In this document: one piece after another, positions 53,410-61,646 of the stretch
Layout of the letters: each line of letters starts with the position of its first letter
Position numbering within the stretch: position 1 is the first letter of the stretch
NCBI RefSeq assembly: GCF_000425945.1
Contig: NZ_AUEK01000006.1
Location: forward strand, 558,001 to 622,000
Length of the DNA stretch: 64,000 nucleotides
From: Candidatus Solirubrobacter pratensis
GTDB taxonomy: Bacteria; Actinomycetota; Thermoleophilia; Solirubrobacterales; Solirubrobacteraceae
Direction of reading: 5' to 3'
Made by a program: the position numbers and the translations under genes
Notes under the pieces: model-generated
Databases searched by the model: none
Seen by the model: only the letters and a program-made list of their open reading frames with translations
Told to the model about the DNA's origin: nothing

Positions 53410-53921
53410 CGGTCGTACTCGGGAAAGACGACGCTGGCGAGACCGACTCCCGACGCGGCGCCCCAGACGGCAAGCGCCCGCCGACGCGCCCCGGTCTTCG
53501 CGAAGGCGTGGGCGATCAACACGAGCGAGCTCGCCATCAACCAGACGGCACCCATGCCCTGCGCGATCCGCGCTGCGACCAGGAACGCGACGGAGCCGGC
53601 GACGGCGCATGCTGCGCTGGCGAGGACGAACACCGTCAGCCCGACGAGAAAGCCGGTGCGAGCGCCCCTGCGGTCGGCCAGCGAGCCGGCGAGGAGGAGC
53701 AGTGAAGCGAACGCGACGGTATCTCCGTCGACAACCCGCTGCGCCGTCGACGGCGCACCGCCGAGGTCGGCGCCGATCGCCCGCAGCGCGACATTCACGA
53801 TCGTGGCGTCGAGCGTGATCATCAGGAACCAGGCCGAGATCGCGGCCAACGCCAGCGCCTGACGCTGCGACCGTCCACGGCTCGGTGCGATCGGGACACA
53901 CTGTGCGGCCGGCAGCTCCAT
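53410..53921 (-). pseudogene. DHA2-type MFS transporter, N-terminal fragment
   Basis: From ATG 53921 about 170 residues follow the drug:H+ antiporter-2 family: LAAISAWFLMITLDATIVNV (motif D1), SLADRRGARTGFLVG and ARIAQGMGAVWLMASSLVLI. After GVGLAS the frame runs into the leader of the isomerase-fusion gene, so the remaining ~300 residues were lost by deletion. The divergent LysR gene with an operator-like repeat remains next to it. Confidence 0.77.
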
Positions 53922-53975
53922 GCGAGAGAGCATGCAGCCTGCGCGCGTGTTCGGCCACGACCGGTTGGCTCACGC

Positions 53976-53994
53976 TGTTAGGCGCCGGCTAACA
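53976..53994. promoter_or_regulatory. LysR-type operator candidate
   Basis: TGTTAG-(7 bases)-CTAACA, 20 bases upstream of the LysR start and 55 upstream of the divergent MFS fragment. It contains the T-N11-A pattern typical of LysR binding sites inside an inverted repeat. Confidence 0.6.
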
Positions 53995-54014
53995 CCCGGC
54001 GTATCGTTCGGCGC

Positions 54015-54947
54015 ATGGAGCTGAGGCTGCTCCGCTATTTCGTGGCGGTCGCCGAGGAGCTTCACTTCGGCCGGGCGGCAGAGCGGCTGAACATCGCCGC
54101 GCCGTCGCTGTCGCAGCAGATCAAGTCGCTCGAGGCCGGCGTCGGTACGCCGCTGTTCGTCCGCGATCGCCGCCATGTCGAGCTGACCGCAGCCGGGAGG
54201 ATGCTGCTTCCCGACGCCCGCGAGATCCTCGAGCTCAGCGCGAGCGCGCGCCGCCGGCTGGCGGGAGCCACCGGAGCGTTGCGGATCGGCTACGTGAGCT
54301 GGCTTCCCGATGGGCTCACCGATTCGGCGGCATTGCACATCCGCGTCGACGAATGGGTCATGCCCAGCCACGTTCAGATCGGGCGCGTCCCCGACGGCGG
54401 ACTCGACGCGGCCGTCGCATGGGCCGGCTCGCGCGATGACCGACTCGACTTCCGCCTGCTCTGGCCCGAACCGCTCGTGGCCGTCACCGCGGCCGGGCGC
54501 TTGGGAAAGACCGTTCAGGGGCGCAAGCTGCGGGTCCTCGTAGACGCCGACCTGACGTCATGGCAAGCCTGGAACGACTTCGCGGGGGAGTTCGCCGAGG
54601 CGACCGGTGCACGCGTCCAACACATCGATGACGGCGGCATCGCCGGCTCGGCATTCCACGACCGCGCCCTTCGTCTCAACGCACCGGTGCTGATGTCGCC
54701 GAAGCGGTACACCGACACTCTGCCAGCACGCCTACGCACCCTGCCGGTCGTCGATCCGTGCCCGCTCTGGTGCTGGTCACTCGTCACACGCGCAGACGAC
54801 GGTCGCGAAACCATCGCCGCTTTACGCGAACACGCGAGCGCGGTGGCGCGGACCGCGGGACTGCACGCCGTTCCCGTCGGACCGACCTGGCTCCCCTCGA
54901 GGGACCCGCATCGAGAGGAACTCGCGCCGCATGACTCCGGGCGCTGA
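54015..54947 (+). CDS. LysR-family transcriptional regulator
   Basis: 310 residues. DNA-binding part: MELRLLRYFVAVAEELHFGR, IAAPSLSQQIKSLEAGVGTP. The effector domain is shorter and more divergent than usual (GALRIGYVSWLPDGLTD; RLLWPEPLVAVTAAGRLG). It would have controlled the divergent MFS / isomerase / SDR operon, now partly deleted. Inside the island, apparently intact. Confidence 0.88.
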   Translation: MELRLLRYFVAVAEELHFGRAAERLNIAAPSLSQQIKSLEAGVGTPLFVRDRRHVELTAAGRMLLPDAREILELSASARRRLAGATGALRIGYVSWLPDGLTDSAALHIRVDEWVMPSHVQIGRVPDGGLDAAVAWAGSRDDRLDFRLLWPEPLVAVTAAGRLGKTVQGRKLRVLVDADLTSWQAWNDFAGEFAEATGARVQHIDDGGIAGSAFHDRALRLNAPVLMSPKRYTDTLPARLRTLPVVDPCPLWCWSLVTRADDGRETIAALREHASAVARTAGLHAVPVGPTWLPSRDPHREELAPHDSGR

Positions 54948-54979
54948 TGGGCGATCCCATCGTGGCGCGGCGGTCGCTC

Positions 54980-55160
54980 GCGGGGCGGGCAGCCGCTCGT
55001 GCTTCGCGGCGAGCCCGGCAATCGGAAAATCGCGCTGTTGTCCGAGGCCGAGCGGCCGGCACGTGAGCCCTGCATGACCGTGCTCACGGCGACCGGCGTT
55101 CAGTCGGAGGCGCATCTGCCGTTCGCCGGGCTGCATCAGCTGCTTCGGCTAGTGCGCGGC
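54980..55160 (+). pseudogene. AAA-ATPase/LuxR-type regulator, N-terminal fragment
   Basis: The frame reads LRGEPGNRKIALL, a damaged P-loop (normal GEPGIGKTALL), then VLTATGVQSEAHLPFAGLHQ, a standard block of large LuxR-family ATPases of actinobacteria. The match ends near 55150. Only ~60 of ~900 residues remain and the P-loop lysine/threonine pair is disrupted. Confidence 0.68.
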
Positions 55161-55450
55161 GTGCGAGCGAGCTCCGAAGCTCGAGAGCCGCAGCGAATGG
55201 TCCTCTGCCGTCGCCCCGACCACAGTCTTGGGAGAATCCGGATGAGGTGGACGCCTACTTCGGGCGCGCGACGCAGCAGGCTCCGGGCCCACGAGCAGCG
55301 ATCGCCATCGCATTGGGTACTCGCAGCGGGCCGGGTACCCGAACGCCGCTGAAAGATCGCGAAGTGCGACGTCCGCCGCCGACGGTTGAGCGCTTGAGAT
55401 CCGGTATGTACGCAGGGATTTCGCCGTGTGAGAGACTTCCGCGCGGCGTC

Positions 55451-55495
55451 CTGAAAAATCGTGGTGTCCCCGGTTCGAGTCGGGGTCTCGCCATC
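55451..55495 (+). repeat. Second copy of the tRNA-Phe 3' half (attachment site)
   Basis: These 45 bases repeat the tRNA-Phe sequence from the anticodon loop to just past the discriminator (46511-46554), with one extra A in the loop and one C-to-G change in the T-stem. The 5' half of a tRNA is absent, so it is not a tRNA gene. It is the direct repeat expected at the far end of an element integrated into tRNA-Phe. Confidence 0.88.
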
Positions 55496-55500
55496 CAACG

Positions 55501-55526
55501 AACCGCCTGCTACAGGCGGTTTTTCT
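55501..55526 (+). terminator. Intrinsic terminator after the tRNA-Phe repeat
   Basis: AACCGCCTG (55501-55509) pairs with CAGGCGGTT (55513-55521) around a CTA loop, followed by TTTTTC. It begins six bases after the att repeat and is the terminator missing behind the real tRNA-Phe, so it is likely the original tRNA terminator displaced by insertion. Confidence 0.88.
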
Positions 55527-55605
55527 TTGCTCGGGGCCTCGTGGCTCGGGTGGTTCGAACCCCTGGTCGGGCCATCCGTGGCCCAATCCGTGGCCCAGCG
55601 GCGGG

Positions 55606-55884
55606 TCATTTCGCCCCGTTGAGCTGCTTTCGCGCCTTGCGCACGAGCTGGTCGAAGGCCCGCCCGTGCTCGCGCTTGACGCGCTGCTGCAGTTGTGCGC
55701 AGACGTCCATCGTCATCTTCGAGTCCTCTTGGCCCACCTGGCCCATGACCCACAGCACGTCGAAGTTGTTCGCCACCAGCGCGATCGAGATGTACGTGCG
55801 GCGGAGCGTGTGCGGCGTCGTGCGCGACAGCGGTGCGCTACGCCCGCCCGCCCGCGACCTCTCGCGCGAGAGGCGAGCAGTCAC
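55606..55884 (-). pseudogene. Degenerate tyrosine integrase, C-terminal part (copy 2)
   Basis: 92 residues: TTPHTLRRTYISIALVANNF (HxxR box intact) and VMGQVGQEDSKMTMDVCAQ. Compared with copy 1 the second histidine (GHADSK) is now Gln and the catalytic tyrosine (DVYAQ) is Cys, so it cannot recombine DNA. The N-terminal domains are absent. It ends 111 bases from the second tRNA-Phe repeat, the same arrangement as copy 1, indicating an earlier integration. Confidence 0.82.
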
Positions 55885-55919
55885 GTTGCCGATCGACCCA
55901 CCTGACTGTCCTATATTCG

Positions 55920-57452
55920 TCAGGCACCGAAATTGGGAGCGTGTTCCTCATGTTCGGCGCGCGCGGCGACCTGGGTTATTGGGGTGGTGTGCGGCAGGTA
56001 TTCGGCGCCGGTGTCATGGGGCGCGGTGTCCTCGCGTACGTGAGGGCTGACGTCGAACCTCATCGTTGTTCTGGCGTCGTCGTAAATGGGCCAGCCCGGG
56101 TCACCATCGGTTGCGAAGTTGATCCAGGTCTGGTGCATGGCGTGGGTGAGGGCCTCGGGTGCTGCGTCACCGATGAGACGGCGGCATGCCTGGGTTGTGT
56201 CGAAGACGAACGGGACGTCCAGGCCGTGCGCGGCGCCGTGTAGCGGTGATCGCCATGCGAACTCGTAGACGTAAGTGCGGCCTGGGTGGCGAAGCGCAGT
56301 ACGGCGGCTTGGTGATCGGAACATCAGGTCCGTGTAGGTGGCTGTGAGTGCATCTGCGGCGGTGACACTCGTGGTGTGGAGGCCGTGGCGTTCGAGGAGT
56401 GCCTCGGCGGCGGGGTAAGTGGCGGCCAGCTCGGCTACGGCGCGATGCTCGTCGAAGCCGGCGAACTCGTCGGCACCGAGACCGAGGTTGGCTTCTTCGA
56501 GCGTTGTGCCGATCAGCAGGTCGATGCCGCGCGAATGTGCGCTCGGAACACCCACCGGGTCGGGGAGGACGTCGTCACCGGTGGTGGGGAGGAACAGCGC
56601 GCGACGGTGGCCCGAATCGACACCGTGCTCATCGCGGAGGTCCGGGCGGGGTTCGTGTCTGAGCAATGCTGCCTGCGCGCGTAGCACGTCGGGGGCAGAG
56701 ATTGCCCGGAATGCGTCTGCTGTCGAGGGGACCCCGAGCCGGGACGCGAACGCCTTCGTCAGTGCTTCGGTGAGCTCGAGCCGGCGGGCCATCTCGTCGT
56801 GTCCGCTCTGGACGATCGCTCGCTGGAACAGTCCGGCGGCCATCGGGGAATGCAGCAGGAACGCGACCGAGGTGCCGCCGGCCGATTCACCGAAGACGGT
56901 GACGTTGTCCAGGTTGCCGCCGAACCCGGCGATGTTGTCGCGAACCCAGTGCAGCGCTGCGATCTGATCGCGCAATCCGATGTTCGTGCTCCCACCGGTC
57001 GGCGCGAGGAAGCCTTCCGCCCCGAGTCGGTAGTTGACGGTGACCAGAACGACGCCGTCGCGAGCGAACGCGGTGCCGTCGAAGGCGGCGGCGCTGCCCG
57101 AGCCGATCATGAACCCGCCGCCGTGGATGTAGACCATCACCGGAAGCCCACTCGTGCCCGGATCGGGTGTCCAGACGTTGAGATTGAGGTACTGGCCGTC
57201 GCCGGTGACCCAACCCGGCCCGATCAGCGGCGCGAGGTCAGCATGGGCTGGGTTCACAGCCGGCTGCGGTGCGGTAGCGCCATAACCGGTGACGATTCGA
57301 GTCCCTTCCCACCGTTCGGCAGGGCCCGAGGGTGCGAATCGGCGGTCGCCCACCGGAGCCGCCGCGTAGGGGATTCCCAGAAAGCGGGCAACCTCGCCCG
57401 TGCGGTCACCGGAGAGTCGCCCCGCCGCGGTATTGACAATGTGAACAGTCAT
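55920..57452 (-). CDS. Type-B carboxylesterase
   Basis: 510 residues of the alpha/beta-hydrolase carboxylesterase family. The early block VARFLGIPYAAAPVGDRRF, the oxyanion loop (VMVYIHGGGFMIGSG), the nucleophile elbow GESAGG and the acid/histidine region (GAAHGLDVPFVF) are all present. It hydrolyses esters of broad type. No signal peptide. ATG 57452 follows an AAGGGGA ribosome site. Base composition is somewhat less GC-extreme than in the core genes, consistent with acquired DNA next to the island. Confidence 0.92.
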   Translation of the reverse strand: MTVHIVNTAAGRLSGDRTGEVARFLGIPYAAAPVGDRRFAPSGPAERWEGTRIVTGYGATAPQPAVNPAHADLAPLIGPGWVTGDGQYLNLNVWTPDPGTSGLPVMVYIHGGGFMIGSGSAAAFDGTAFARDGVVLVTVNYRLGAEGFLAPTGGSTNIGLRDQIAALHWVRDNIAGFGGNLDNVTVFGESAGGTSVAFLLHSPMAAGLFQRAIVQSGHDEMARRLELTEALTKAFASRLGVPSTADAFRAISAPDVLRAQAALLRHEPRPDLRDEHGVDSGHRRALFLPTTGDDVLPDPVGVPSAHSRGIDLLIGTTLEEANLGLGADEFAGFDEHRAVAELAATYPAAEALLERHGLHTTSVTAADALTATYTDLMFRSPSRRTALRHPGRTYVYEFAWRSPLHGAAHGLDVPFVFDTTQACRRLIGDAAPEALTHAMHQTWINFATDGDPGWPIYDDARTTMRFDVSPHVREDTAPHDTGAEYLPHTTPITQVAARAEHEEHAPNFGA

Positions 57453-57959
57453 CGGTGGTAGTCCCCTTGGTCTGTAGGCACGAAGCCGAACGGCTGGGCC
57501 GACAGTGGTCGCGCTAACCGGCAACCTCGCCTGCCCCAAGCCTGCCATCAGCATCCGCGCCCCTGGCTGAGACCGCTGCGACCGGGTCGTGTTTGCGGTC
57601 GTAGTAGTAGCGCCCGTCCGGCAGCTGCGTGATCCTCACGCCGCCCGTCCCGCCTGCCGCTCGATCGCATGGAGCTCGTCGACGAAGGTCTGTGAGCGGC
57701 CGCCACGGCGAACGCCCATGACTGACCCGTAGACCGGCGGCTCGTAGCGCGGCCGCACCTGACACCGCTCCTTCCACTCCCGAAAGCCTCACGCTCGACC
57801 CGGACCCGAGTCCCCCACCTTGTACGCGCGCAGAGCGGTCCAGGGCGCCGCGAGAGACAGCCGGTAGCAGGCCTGCCCCCGAAGCCGGCGGCGCCTTAGC
57901 CTCGAGAATCAGCGAATCCGCATCGCTCGGCCTTGTAGCAGCGAACTACGCTGATCACG
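57453..57959. other. 507-base gap with small unidentified remnants
   Basis: On the minus strand a frame without start ends at 57636 (YEPPVYGSVMGVRRGGR, then QTFVDELHAIERQAG). A GTG at 57639 overlapping its stop (GTGA) opens 41 residues beginning RITQLPDGRYYYDRKHD. The overlap suggests two formerly coupled genes. No family recognised. From 57800 to 57959 nothing is seen apart from the promoter region expected for the gene at 57960. Confidence 0.35.
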
Positions 57960-58463
57960 ATGCCGGCCGCCACCGACACCGCCGATCGCACCGCCGACGT
58001 CTTCATCCCGGCGGAGTTCGCGACCTGGCAGCCACCGCCCGGCTCAGGCATCGTCGGCTCCCTCGCCACTGCACGGCTGGTCGTCAACTACGAGGACGAG
58101 GCCGACACCTACGCCGACCGCGTGCGCATCGCCTGGGGGCACTTCATCGCGCAGACCCCGACGACGAAGCGCCGCGAGCTTCGGCGCTTCGACGTGATCG
58201 CCGTCGGGACCTACGACGCACGAGACGGCCAAGTCGTCGTTGACTCGTATCTCAGCGAACTCGTCATGCGCTTCTTGGCCATCGACCCCGACGCACGGCA
58301 TGCCACCGAAGCGCTCAAGCGTGAGTGCCAATCCACCCACACACAGCACCAGCGGCGCCGCCACATACGCCAGCTGCTCGCCGGCGCCGGCAAGAACAGA
58401 GCTCAAGCCGAGGCCGCTCGCGAATGCGCACACCGCTACGGCCACGACGATCTTCTGACGTAG
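57960..58463 (+). CDS. Uncharacterised protein
   Basis: 167 residues from ATG 57960, GC-rich third positions. No signal peptide or membrane segment. FDVIAVGTYDARDGQVVVDS looks like a beta-strand pair, and the C-terminal third is rich in Arg/His/Gln/Ala (HTQHQRRRHIRQLL) and probably helical. No family recognised; flanking remnants suggest accessory DNA. Confidence 0.55.
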   Translation: MPAATDTADRTADVFIPAEFATWQPPPGSGIVGSLATARLVVNYEDEADTYADRVRIAWGHFIAQTPTTKRRELRRFDVIAVGTYDARDGQVVVDSYLSELVMRFLAIDPDARHATEALKRECQSTHTQHQRRRHIRQLLAGAGKNRAQAEAARECAHRYGHDDLLT

Positions 58464-58539
58464 CTCCGCCGATGAGCTTGGTAGGTCCGGTTGCCCGGAC
58501 CCTGCCGAGCAGAGCTCGACCACGACGACCGGGCGGCCG

Positions 58540-58836
58540 ATGACCGGTGTCGCCGAGACATGGGTACCGGTCGGGGAGAGTTGGCTCGGGCATCGCCCGG
58601 AGCCGTTGATCCATGAGCGCGTTCGCGTCCGCCCTGGCGCGACGCGACTGGGCGGGTGGACCGCGCCGACCGACGACTTCGTCGCCGAGCACGGCGAGGA
58701 CATCCCGCCCAAAGCGGGAGTCGGTTTGCGCCGTCAACCCGCCCGAACGGGCCGCGACGTGGGATGCGCGGTTCCCGCGCGAGGACGACGATCTCGGGGA
58801 TCAGGAGCCTTCTTCTTGGTGTCGATCGTTGAGTGA
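58540..58836 (+). CDS. Doubtful small open frame, perhaps a gene fragment
   Basis: The first ~65 residues (ETWVPVGESWLGHRPEPLIH, GGWTAPTDDFVAEHGED) have good third-position bias and protein-like composition, but the last 30 (RRQPARTGRD...) do not, so the true frame may break near 58725. No family recognised. The strand itself is uncertain because reverse frames are also open here. Confidence 0.3.
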   Translation: MTGVAETWVPVGESWLGHRPEPLIHERVRVRPGATRLGGWTAPTDDFVAEHGEDIPPKAGVGLRRQPARTGRDVGCAVPARGRRSRGSGAFFLVSIVE

Positions 58837-58842
58837 CCGGGG

Positions 58843-59598
58843 CTAGGCGTTCGTCGTCGCCCGGTCCAGCCACTCCGCGAAGCGGATCTCACCCATGCGG
58901 GGATCGTCCCCGGGAGTCAGCGACCCGTCGTCGAGCAGAGCGCCGAAGTAGCGGGCCTGCGGGTCGGCGATGACCTCGCCGGCATCGCCCTTGCCGGCCA
59001 GGAGCAGGCGTGCGAACTCGGCCATGGGAAGTGCCTCGGGGCCGGCCAGCTCGACGGTGCCGCCCAGCGGCGTTCCGGTGGCGATCTCCGCCAGGACCGC
59101 GGCGACGTCGCCGGCGGCGACCGGCTGGAACAGCGCACACGGAAGCCGGACCTTGTCGCCCTCGGTGGCGGAGTCGGCGATGGCGCCGACGAACTCGAAG
59201 AACTGGGTGGCCCGGAGGATCGTGTAGGGGACCCCGTGGCCCTTGACGAGTTCCTCCTGCGCCGCCTTGGCCCGGAAGAACCCGATGTCCGGGAGGCGGT
59301 CGGTGTTGACGATCGAGAGCACGACGTGGTGGCCGACGCCCGCCGCCTGCTCGGCCGCGAGGAGGTTTCGCGACGACGTCTGGAAGAACTGCATCACCGC
59401 CGTGTCCTCCCAGTCCGGTGCGTTGGCCACGTCGACGACGACCTGGGCTCCCTCGAGCGCCTCCGCCAACCCCTCACCCGTAACCGCATCGACGCCGGTG
59501 CTGGGCGAGGCGGCCACGGCGTCGTGCCCGTGGGCCGCGAGGTTGTTGACGAGCTTGCTCCCGATGAGCCCGCTTCCGCCGATGACGACGATCTTCAT
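58843..59598 (-). CDS. NmrA-like NAD(P)-binding oxidoreductase (atypical SDR)
   Basis: 251 residues. The Rossmann loop is VIGGSGLIGSKLVNNLAAHG; VLSIVNTDRLPD and PYTILRATQFFEFV are typical of atypical SDR proteins of the NmrA/azoreductase-like group (YwnB, NAD(P)H-binding). It binds NAD(P)H and may act as reductase or redox sensor. It is 39 bases downstream of the membrane protein gene on the same strand, both under the divergent TetR regulator. Confidence 0.87.
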   Translation of the reverse strand: MKIVVIGGSGLIGSKLVNNLAAHGHDAVAASPSTGVDAVTGEGLAEALEGAQVVVDVANAPDWEDTAVMQFFQTSSRNLLAAEQAAGVGHHVVLSIVNTDRLPDIGFFRAKAAQEELVKGHGVPYTILRATQFFEFVGAIADSATEGDKVRLPCALFQPVAAGDVAAVLAEIATGTPLGGTVELAGPEALPMAEFARLLLAGKGDAGEVIADPQARYFGALLDDGSLTPGDDPRMGEIRFAEWLDRATTNA

Positions 59599-59637
59599 GA
59601 GGTTCCCTTCCGTGTCGTGGTGCAGATTGCGTGAGGG

Positions 59638-60678
59638 TCATGCCGCTGCCGGCTCCTCGGCCTCGGCGCTCGCGCGCTCGAAGACATGCCGCCCGATCGG
59701 CGGCGGCCAAGGCCCGTGGTGCCCGATCGCGCGCGCGGCGCCGTGGATCGTCAGCGCGGCGGCCATCCAGGCGAGGAGGACCAAGATCGGCGTCGTCGTC
59801 CCGCCGCCGCCGTAGTACACCGCGCCTTTGAGCGCCTGCAGCGCGGCATGGCTCGGCAAGACCGGAGCGATCGAGCGATAGAAGTCGGGCACGAACTCGG
59901 GCCCGACCGCTCCGCCGGTGGCGGGCAGGCTGAACAAGGTCAACAGCACCATCGCGATGCCGACCCCCGGCGCGCCGACCCACCGGACCAACGCGGTCGT
60001 GACAAGGGCGATCACGGCGGCCAGCAGCGCCGCGATGCCGGCCACCGCGAAGAACGAGGCGGCCAGGCCATCGGCGACGAGGTTCGTGGCGATCGCACCC
60101 ACCGTCCCGGCGAGTGCGACGAAGAGCGCCATCAGCGTCAGGCGCAACCGCAGTGATGCGCCGCCCGCGTGTCCGCCGAGCAGGAACAGGATCGCGCTGA
60201 AGATGGTCGCGCCGAGCGTCGTCCCCGCCACCACGAAGAACGCCGCGATGCCGCGCGAGTCATGCGAGGGAAGCGGCGCCGCGTCGTCGATCTGCAGCCG
60301 CTGCCCCTGTGCGGACGCCGCCCCGCCGAAGGCCGCCCGCAGCACGTTCGTCGCGTTGGCGCCGGAAGCGCCGGCCAGCAACAGCCTCGGCGAGCCGCGG
60401 CCCGGGACGAACGCCCCGTCGATGCGCTGGGCGCGCAGCGCGTCGCGCGCGGCAGCCAGGTTCGGGTAGCCGTGGACGTCGAACGCGCCCGGCAGCGCTT
60501 GCGCGAGCTCGCGGCCGACCTGCACGACCACCGGCGCCGGTCCCACGACGCCGATGTCCAGGTCGTTCGGCCGAGGGTCGTGAAGCGCAGACGTGAAGAA
60601 GGTGATGAAGGCGAAGCTGACGACAAGCCCGGCGAGCACTGCCGGGAGGAGTCTGCGGATGAGGATGCGCTCGGCCAT
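59638..60678 (-). CDS. DUF3533/YhgE-like membrane protein
   Basis: 346 residues. One N-terminal helix (LLPAVLAGLVVSFAFITFFT), a ~130-residue outer domain with alternating strands (LDIGVVGPAPVVVQVGRELA), and five or six C-terminal helices. The layout and the end (GVGIAMVLLTLFSLPATGG) resemble DUF3533 and ABC-2-type permease-like proteins. No ATPase partner is present. Often such genes lie with a TetR regulator, as here, and may take part in export or stress tolerance. ATG 60678. Confidence 0.8.
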   Translation of the reverse strand: MAERILIRRLLPAVLAGLVVSFAFITFFTSALHDPRPNDLDIGVVGPAPVVVQVGRELAQALPGAFDVHGYPNLAAARDALRAQRIDGAFVPGRGSPRLLLAGASGANATNVLRAAFGGAASAQGQRLQIDDAAPLPSHDSRGIAAFFVVAGTTLGATIFSAILFLLGGHAGGASLRLRLTLMALFVALAGTVGAIATNLVADGLAASFFAVAGIAALLAAVIALVTTALVRWVGAPGVGIAMVLLTLFSLPATGGAVGPEFVPDFYRSIAPVLPSHAALQALKGAVYYGGGGTTTPILVLLAWMAAALTIHGAARAIGHHGPWPPPIGRHVFERASAEAEEPAAA

Positions 60679-60705
60679 TCTTGGTTGGTCCTTGGTTGCG
60701 AACTC

Positions 60706-60734
60706 AACGTGGTTGATATCAACGTGGTGGATAT
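60706..60734. promoter_or_regulatory. Tandem TetR operator candidate
   Basis: AACGTGGTTGATAT (60706-60719) is repeated as AACGTGGTGGATAT (60721-60734), and the perfect palindrome GTTGATATCAAC (60712-60723) spans the junction. It sits in the 90-base gap between the divergent membrane-protein and TetR genes. Confidence 0.62.
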
Positions 60735-60768
60735 TGTTCAAGGGCAGAATGCGTCCAGGGACGGCTCG

Positions 60769-61368
60769 ATGACGAAGACCGGGCGGCGACCCGGCGACAG
60801 CGGCACCCGCCGCGCAATCGCTACAGCCGCGCAGCGTCAGTTCGGCGAGCGCGGCTTCGCGAAGACCACGATCCGATCGGTCGCCGAGGAGGCCGGCGTC
60901 GATCCCGCGCTCGTCATGCAGTTCTTCGGCTCCAAGGATCAGCTTTTCGCGCAGTCGATCCGCTGGCCGTTCGACCCGGTCGAGGAGATCGGCGCCGTGA
61001 TCTGCGGAGATCGCACGACCGCAGGAGCGCGGCTCGTCGCCCTCTTCGTACGGACGTGGGACGCGGAGCGTGGCCGCAACCCGATCGTCACCCTGCTCCG
61101 GGCGGCCACGACCCAAGACGCCGCCGAGCGGCAGTTGCGGGACTTCCTCGAGCATGAGCTCCTCACGCCGTTGGTCGAGGGGCTGCATTGCGATGCGCCG
61201 GCAGTCCGCGCCAACCTCGTCGCGGCGCAGCTGCTCGGGCTCGGAATCGCGCGCTATGTGCTGCACTTCCAGCCGCTCGCCGCGATGCCCCCTGAGGAGG
61301 TCGTCGCGCTCCTCGCGCCGCTCGTGCAGTCGGCGCTCACAGGCCCGCTACCTCGCGCAAGAAACTGA
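60769..61368 (+). CDS. TetR-family transcriptional regulator
   Basis: 199 residues. The DNA-binding domain is typical: RRAIATAAQRQFGERGFAKT, TIRSVAEEAGVDPALVMQFF. The C-terminal part (LRDFLEHELLTPLVEGL, QLLGLGIARYVL) matches the TetR_C tail of actinobacterial repressors. ATG 60769 was chosen because it gives the usual 15-residue leader. It likely represses the divergent membrane protein / oxidoreductase operon through the repeats at 60706-60734. Confidence 0.92.
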   Translation: MTKTGRRPGDSGTRRAIATAAQRQFGERGFAKTTIRSVAEEAGVDPALVMQFFGSKDQLFAQSIRWPFDPVEEIGAVICGDRTTAGARLVALFVRTWDAERGRNPIVTLLRAATTQDAAERQLRDFLEHELLTPLVEGLHCDAPAVRANLVAAQLLGLGIARYVLHFQPLAAMPPEEVVALLAPLVQSALTGPLPRARN

Positions 61369-61646
61369 CCCCTCCCTCGCCGGCGCAGTTCGCCGCTACC
61401 CGCGGCGCACGAGCGCGCGGCGGAGGGACGTCTCCGAGGCCGCGGGGCACCTTCGGGCCATCGCATGGGAGGCGCCGCGCCTCGACGGGGACCCGATCGC
61501 ATCGGTCGCGGGGAGCCGGATCCCGGTCTGCCGGGTGGTCGTGGTGGGCCATCGTGTCGCGTTGTGCCCCGGCCGAGCGACGGTTAGCGTTCTTGGGCGA
61601 GCACGCGCACGCCGCCGCGGAGCACGTGCGCAACGGGAGGAGTGCC

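Noticed and set aside
55451-55495. Possible second tRNA gene
   Set aside because: Only the 3' half is present; acceptor 5' strand and D-arm are missing, so it is an attachment-site duplicate.
58044-58712. 222-codon minus-strand frame over the hypothetical genes at 57960-58836
   Set aside because: Third-position bias favours the plus strand at 57960-58463; no protein family visible in the reverse frame, although the strand choice after 58540 stays uncertain.
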